DNA from: an uncultured Prevotellaceae bacterium
GTDB lineage: Bacteria > Bacteroidota > Bacteroidia > Bacteroidales > Muribaculaceae
DNA length: 64,000 nucleotides
Reading direction: 5' to 3'
Assembly (NCBI GenBank): GCA_905207705.1
Contig: CAJLMA010000003.1
Location: 244,901-308,900 of the forward strand
In this document: positions 61,875 to 64,000 of the stretch, in pieces
Position numbering within the stretch: the first letter of the stretch is position 1
Layout: each line of letters opens with the position of its first letter
Notes under the pieces: generated by a model
Databases searched by the model: none
Told to the model about the DNA's origin: nothing
What the model saw: only the letters and a program-made list of their open reading frames with translations
Translations under genes and position numbers: made by a program

Positions 61875-64000
61875 TTATTTCACAGTAATCTTGCCTGTGC
61901 CGGTAGTGTGGCATACGCCCCAGATTTCAACTTCAACGATTGAAGAAGTTTCGATCGGGTTGACGATTGCTTCGTCACCATACCAAGTCAATACACCGTT
62001 TTCAATCTTCAAGTTGTCGCCAAGAAGCGTGTTAGCCTTGAAGCTGTATGCCCACGCATTCAAGTCAGCTGCAGTGAATCCTGTCGGAAGTGCGTCAGCA
62101 GGAATATCTTCAGCCCATGCGCCTGCTTCCCAGATTACAACACCGTTGAATGTAACTGTGAATTTCTCCTTCAAGTCAACTGAGTATCCTTCTTCGCCCG
62201 GAACGGTCTTAAGAACGATGTCTTCAACTGTGATTTCGAGCGGGTTAACGAATTCAACATCGAATGTGCCGATGATGCATTCTTCACCGTTTGCACGGTC
62301 AGCAACAAGCTCTACAGTTGCTTTTGCTCCATCCCATCCGCCGTCGAGCGAGACAGTCTGGTTATCGTAAGTGCCTTCGCTGATAGTCATGACAGTCTTG
62401 CCTGTCGGATGAGCCCATTCGCGTGTCAACAAATCAGTTGCTTCAACATTTTCTTGATAGAAGCGGAATCTTACGTTTTCGTGGTTGCCAGGAACTTCAT
62501 ATTTCTTGCCGTTGCCAAGATCTCCGTAACCGTAAGCTGCCCACAAGTTCTGTGATTTATACTTCCACATGTGGTCGGTAGTAGACTCAGTATCTTTTTC
62601 GATACCTACGATTTGCATTACGCCGTCTTCGTTAACATAAGCATTGCTCAATTCAGGTTTCAAGCAGTTGTCAACTACAGTGTAAGTGTAAGTGATGACT
62701 ACCTTGCGGTAATTGTCAGGCATTGTCGGAACAAGAGTGATTGTAGCTTTCTTTTCCTTGCCTTCAACTGCAACCTCTGGAGTCAATCCGAATTGCAAGT
62801 AAGCAACGTCTTCACCCTCTTCAAGTGACAAGTTAGGATCGATGTCAACACCATCTTCAGCCTTGACAGTTGCATTTTCGTTCAAGTAGATTGCAGCAAA
62901 TTGCTCTTGAGTCATGTCTAGTTCGTCAAGAACTTGTTGAGCGAATGTTAGACGATCGAAGTCGTGGAGAACCTTGTCAGCAACAATTTCAGAGTATTCA
63001 ACTGTACCGATTTCGATAGTCGGAACGATGAGATCGCTCATTTCTTGGTTAACGATGTTCAAGCGAACGTATGCCGAAGCAAGTTCATTGCCATTGTAAG
63101 AAGCAGTAACGATTACGATAGGCTTGCGGCCAACTGCACCTTGAAGTGAAGTAGTCGTTACGACACCATCTTCTGTGATAGAGATGAAGTCACCTTGGTT
63201 GGTCTTGTCAGGAGCAATGTAATCAGCAAGGATGCGGAATGAATATTCAGGAACGAAACCGAGGTCAACAACAGCGTCGTTTACGTTAGTTTCCCACAAT
63301 TCAACATAGTCCTTAAGGTTGATGCTTTTACCGTAGATAAGGTTAACTTCCTTGTCATTGTTTGTCAACGGATCTTCAGGAGCAGGGAAGTTGAAATTCT
63401 TTACAGTTGCATCTGAAGGACATGCAGTGAACAAGTCAGAACCGCTAATCCAAGTGAATGAACCATCCTTTTCAACCTTTACAGTTTCTTCGTTAGCTAT
63501 GCCGTATGCATACAAGTCGGTAGACTTGACAAGAGAGTAGTCTGAAACGATTTCACGTTGATTTTCCGATTCGATAGTGCTTGTTGCAACAAGTGCCGTG
63601 AGAGCATCCTTGCCTTCTTCTGCGACAGCCTTAAGAACGTCGTCATCGGCAGTGATTTGCAACTTGATGCTGCCGTCACCCGGCTTTTGAGGTTCGCCTA
63701 TGATAGAAATCAAGTTAGACTCGTCACCATCTATTGAACGCATCACAACAGAGCGGTTGATGAAGCTCCATGCCCAATGCTTGATATCGGCATTGTTCGG
63801 GTTCAAGCGATAAGTTACTATCGGCTGGTTGGTTGCAAGATACTTATGTTGAGTGCCAGGAGTGTAAAGAGAATAGAAGTCGATTACACCCAATCCGTCT
63901 TGCATAACTTCAGGAACGAATGCGATAGATGCAAGAGGCACTTCAGTCTTTATGCTGTAAGAAGTAACATTGCCTTCCGAGTCAACGATGTTGTGGATAG
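61875..64000 (-). CDS. Large extracellular protein with repeated Ig-like domains (5' end outside the window)
   Basis: The frame is open to the window edge, so at least 708 residues are seen and the N-terminus (and any signal peptide) is missing. The protein is acidic and strand-rich, Thr/Val-rich and almost without Cys. Two segments resemble each other: ADIKHWAWSFINRS and ADLNAWAYSFKANT, each followed later by a matching TW strand (FTWISGSDLF, VLTWYGDEAIV), so the protein seems built of repeated domains. It ends VCHTTGTGKITVK. Codon choice differs from the neighbours (many GTT, ACT, GCT, ATC), typical of highly expressed genes. I recognise no known family; an abundant surface or S-layer-like protein is an inference. 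Confidence 0.75.
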   Translation of the reverse strand, partial: IHNIVDSEGNVTSYSIKTEVPLASIAFVPEVMQDGLGVIDFYSLYTPGTQHKYLATNQPIVTYRLNPNNADIKHWAWSFINRSVVMRSIDGDESNLISIIGEPQKPGDGSIKLQITADDDVLKAVAEEGKDALTALVATSTIESENQREIVSDYSLVKSTDLYAYGIANEETVKVEKDGSFTWISGSDLFTACPSDATVKNFNFPAPEDPLTNNDKEVNLIYGKSINLKDYVELWETNVNDAVVDLGFVPEYSFRILADYIAPDKTNQGDFISITEDGVVTTTSLQGAVGRKPIVIVTASYNGNELASAYVRLNIVNQEMSDLIVPTIEIGTVEYSEIVADKVLHDFDRLTFAQQVLDELDMTQEQFAAIYLNENATVKAEDGVDIDPNLSLEEGEDVAYLQFGLTPEVAVEGKEKKATITLVPTMPDNYRKVVITYTYTVVDNCLKPELSNAYVNEDGVMQIVGIEKDTESTTDHMWKYKSQNLWAAYGYGDLGNGKKYEVPGNHENVRFRFYQENVEATDLLTREWAHPTGKTVMTISEGTYDNQTVSLDGGWDGAKATVELVADRANGEECIIGTFDVEFVNPLEITVEDIVLKTVPGEEGYSVDLKEKFTVTFNGVVIWEAGAWAEDIPADALPTGFTAADLNAWAYSFKANTLLGDNLKIENGVLTWYGDEAIVNPIETSSIVEVEIWGVCHTTGTGKITVK

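Overview
The window is a stretch of ordinary chromosome from a Bacteroidota bacterium, most likely order Bacteroidales (a gut-type genus; Muribaculaceae is plausible but cannot be proved from sequence alone). Evidence: recurrent TAnnTTTG -7 boxes with TTTG/CTTG-like -33 boxes about 20 bp upstream, weak or absent Shine-Dalgarno sequences, and families typical of the group (NigD-like lipoprotein, DUF1573 proteins, BspA-type leucine-rich repeats, CfxA-like class A beta-lactamase, nucleoside kinase with a TGS domain, DUF4919-like protein, NUDIX/winged-helix protein). Both window ends cut a gene.

Layout. 1-5.2 kb: 3' end of a beta-lactamase, a family 90 glycosyltransferase, an LrgA/LrgB pair, and two adjacent outer-membrane porins (DcaP-like, OprB-like). 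5.3-13.7 kb: housekeeping genes pgeF-obgE, divergent pyrH and frr, a TerB-like gene, a secreted esterase, manA, and a HAD-ribF-upp run. 13.9-20.2 kb: tRNA-Gln, two DUF1573 proteins with meaB, and an exported prolyl oligopeptidase plus M28/glutaminyl-cyclase-like pair. 20.3-25.6 kb: an accessory-looking block with a two-gene unit encoding a phage-major-capsid-like protein, an ECF sigma factor operon (sigma, candidate anti-sigma, secreted protein, outer-membrane barrel), and a NigD-like lipoprotein. 25.7-31.3 kb: the rimP-nusA-infB operon, with a terminator-like attenuator in its leader, then folK and a 55-codon gene. 31.4-38 kb: a GT11 family protein, mnmD, an AT-richer island with a KptA protein fused to an FtsZ-C-terminal-like module, a membrane-anchored unknown, a U32 peptidase, and a nitroreductase lipoprotein. 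37.3-40.5 kb: a copper module (HMA-AraC regulator and a CopA ATPase carrying a fused CopZ-like chaperone). 40.6-50.3 kb: mutS plus a TonB-dependent receptor, a BspA-like surface protein with trmB and mrp, and a SIMPL protein. 50.4-58.2 kb: an S24 repressor-like protein and nucleoside kinase, a YgjP-like protease with nadK, and pdxJ followed by an ExbB-ExbD-TonB-like-DUF4919-like run. 58.2-64 kb: tandem paralogous GT2 enzymes, rubrerythrin, a NUDIX/winged-helix protein, and a large surface protein running off the end.

Strongest candidates for something undescribed: (i) the isolated capsid-like protein with an N-terminal hydrophobic/lipobox segment and its 159-residue partner (20344-22358); (ii) the FtsZ-C-like/KptA fusion (32951-34090); (iii) the terminator-like attenuator ahead of rimP. 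All family assignments were made by eye from motifs; no database search was run.
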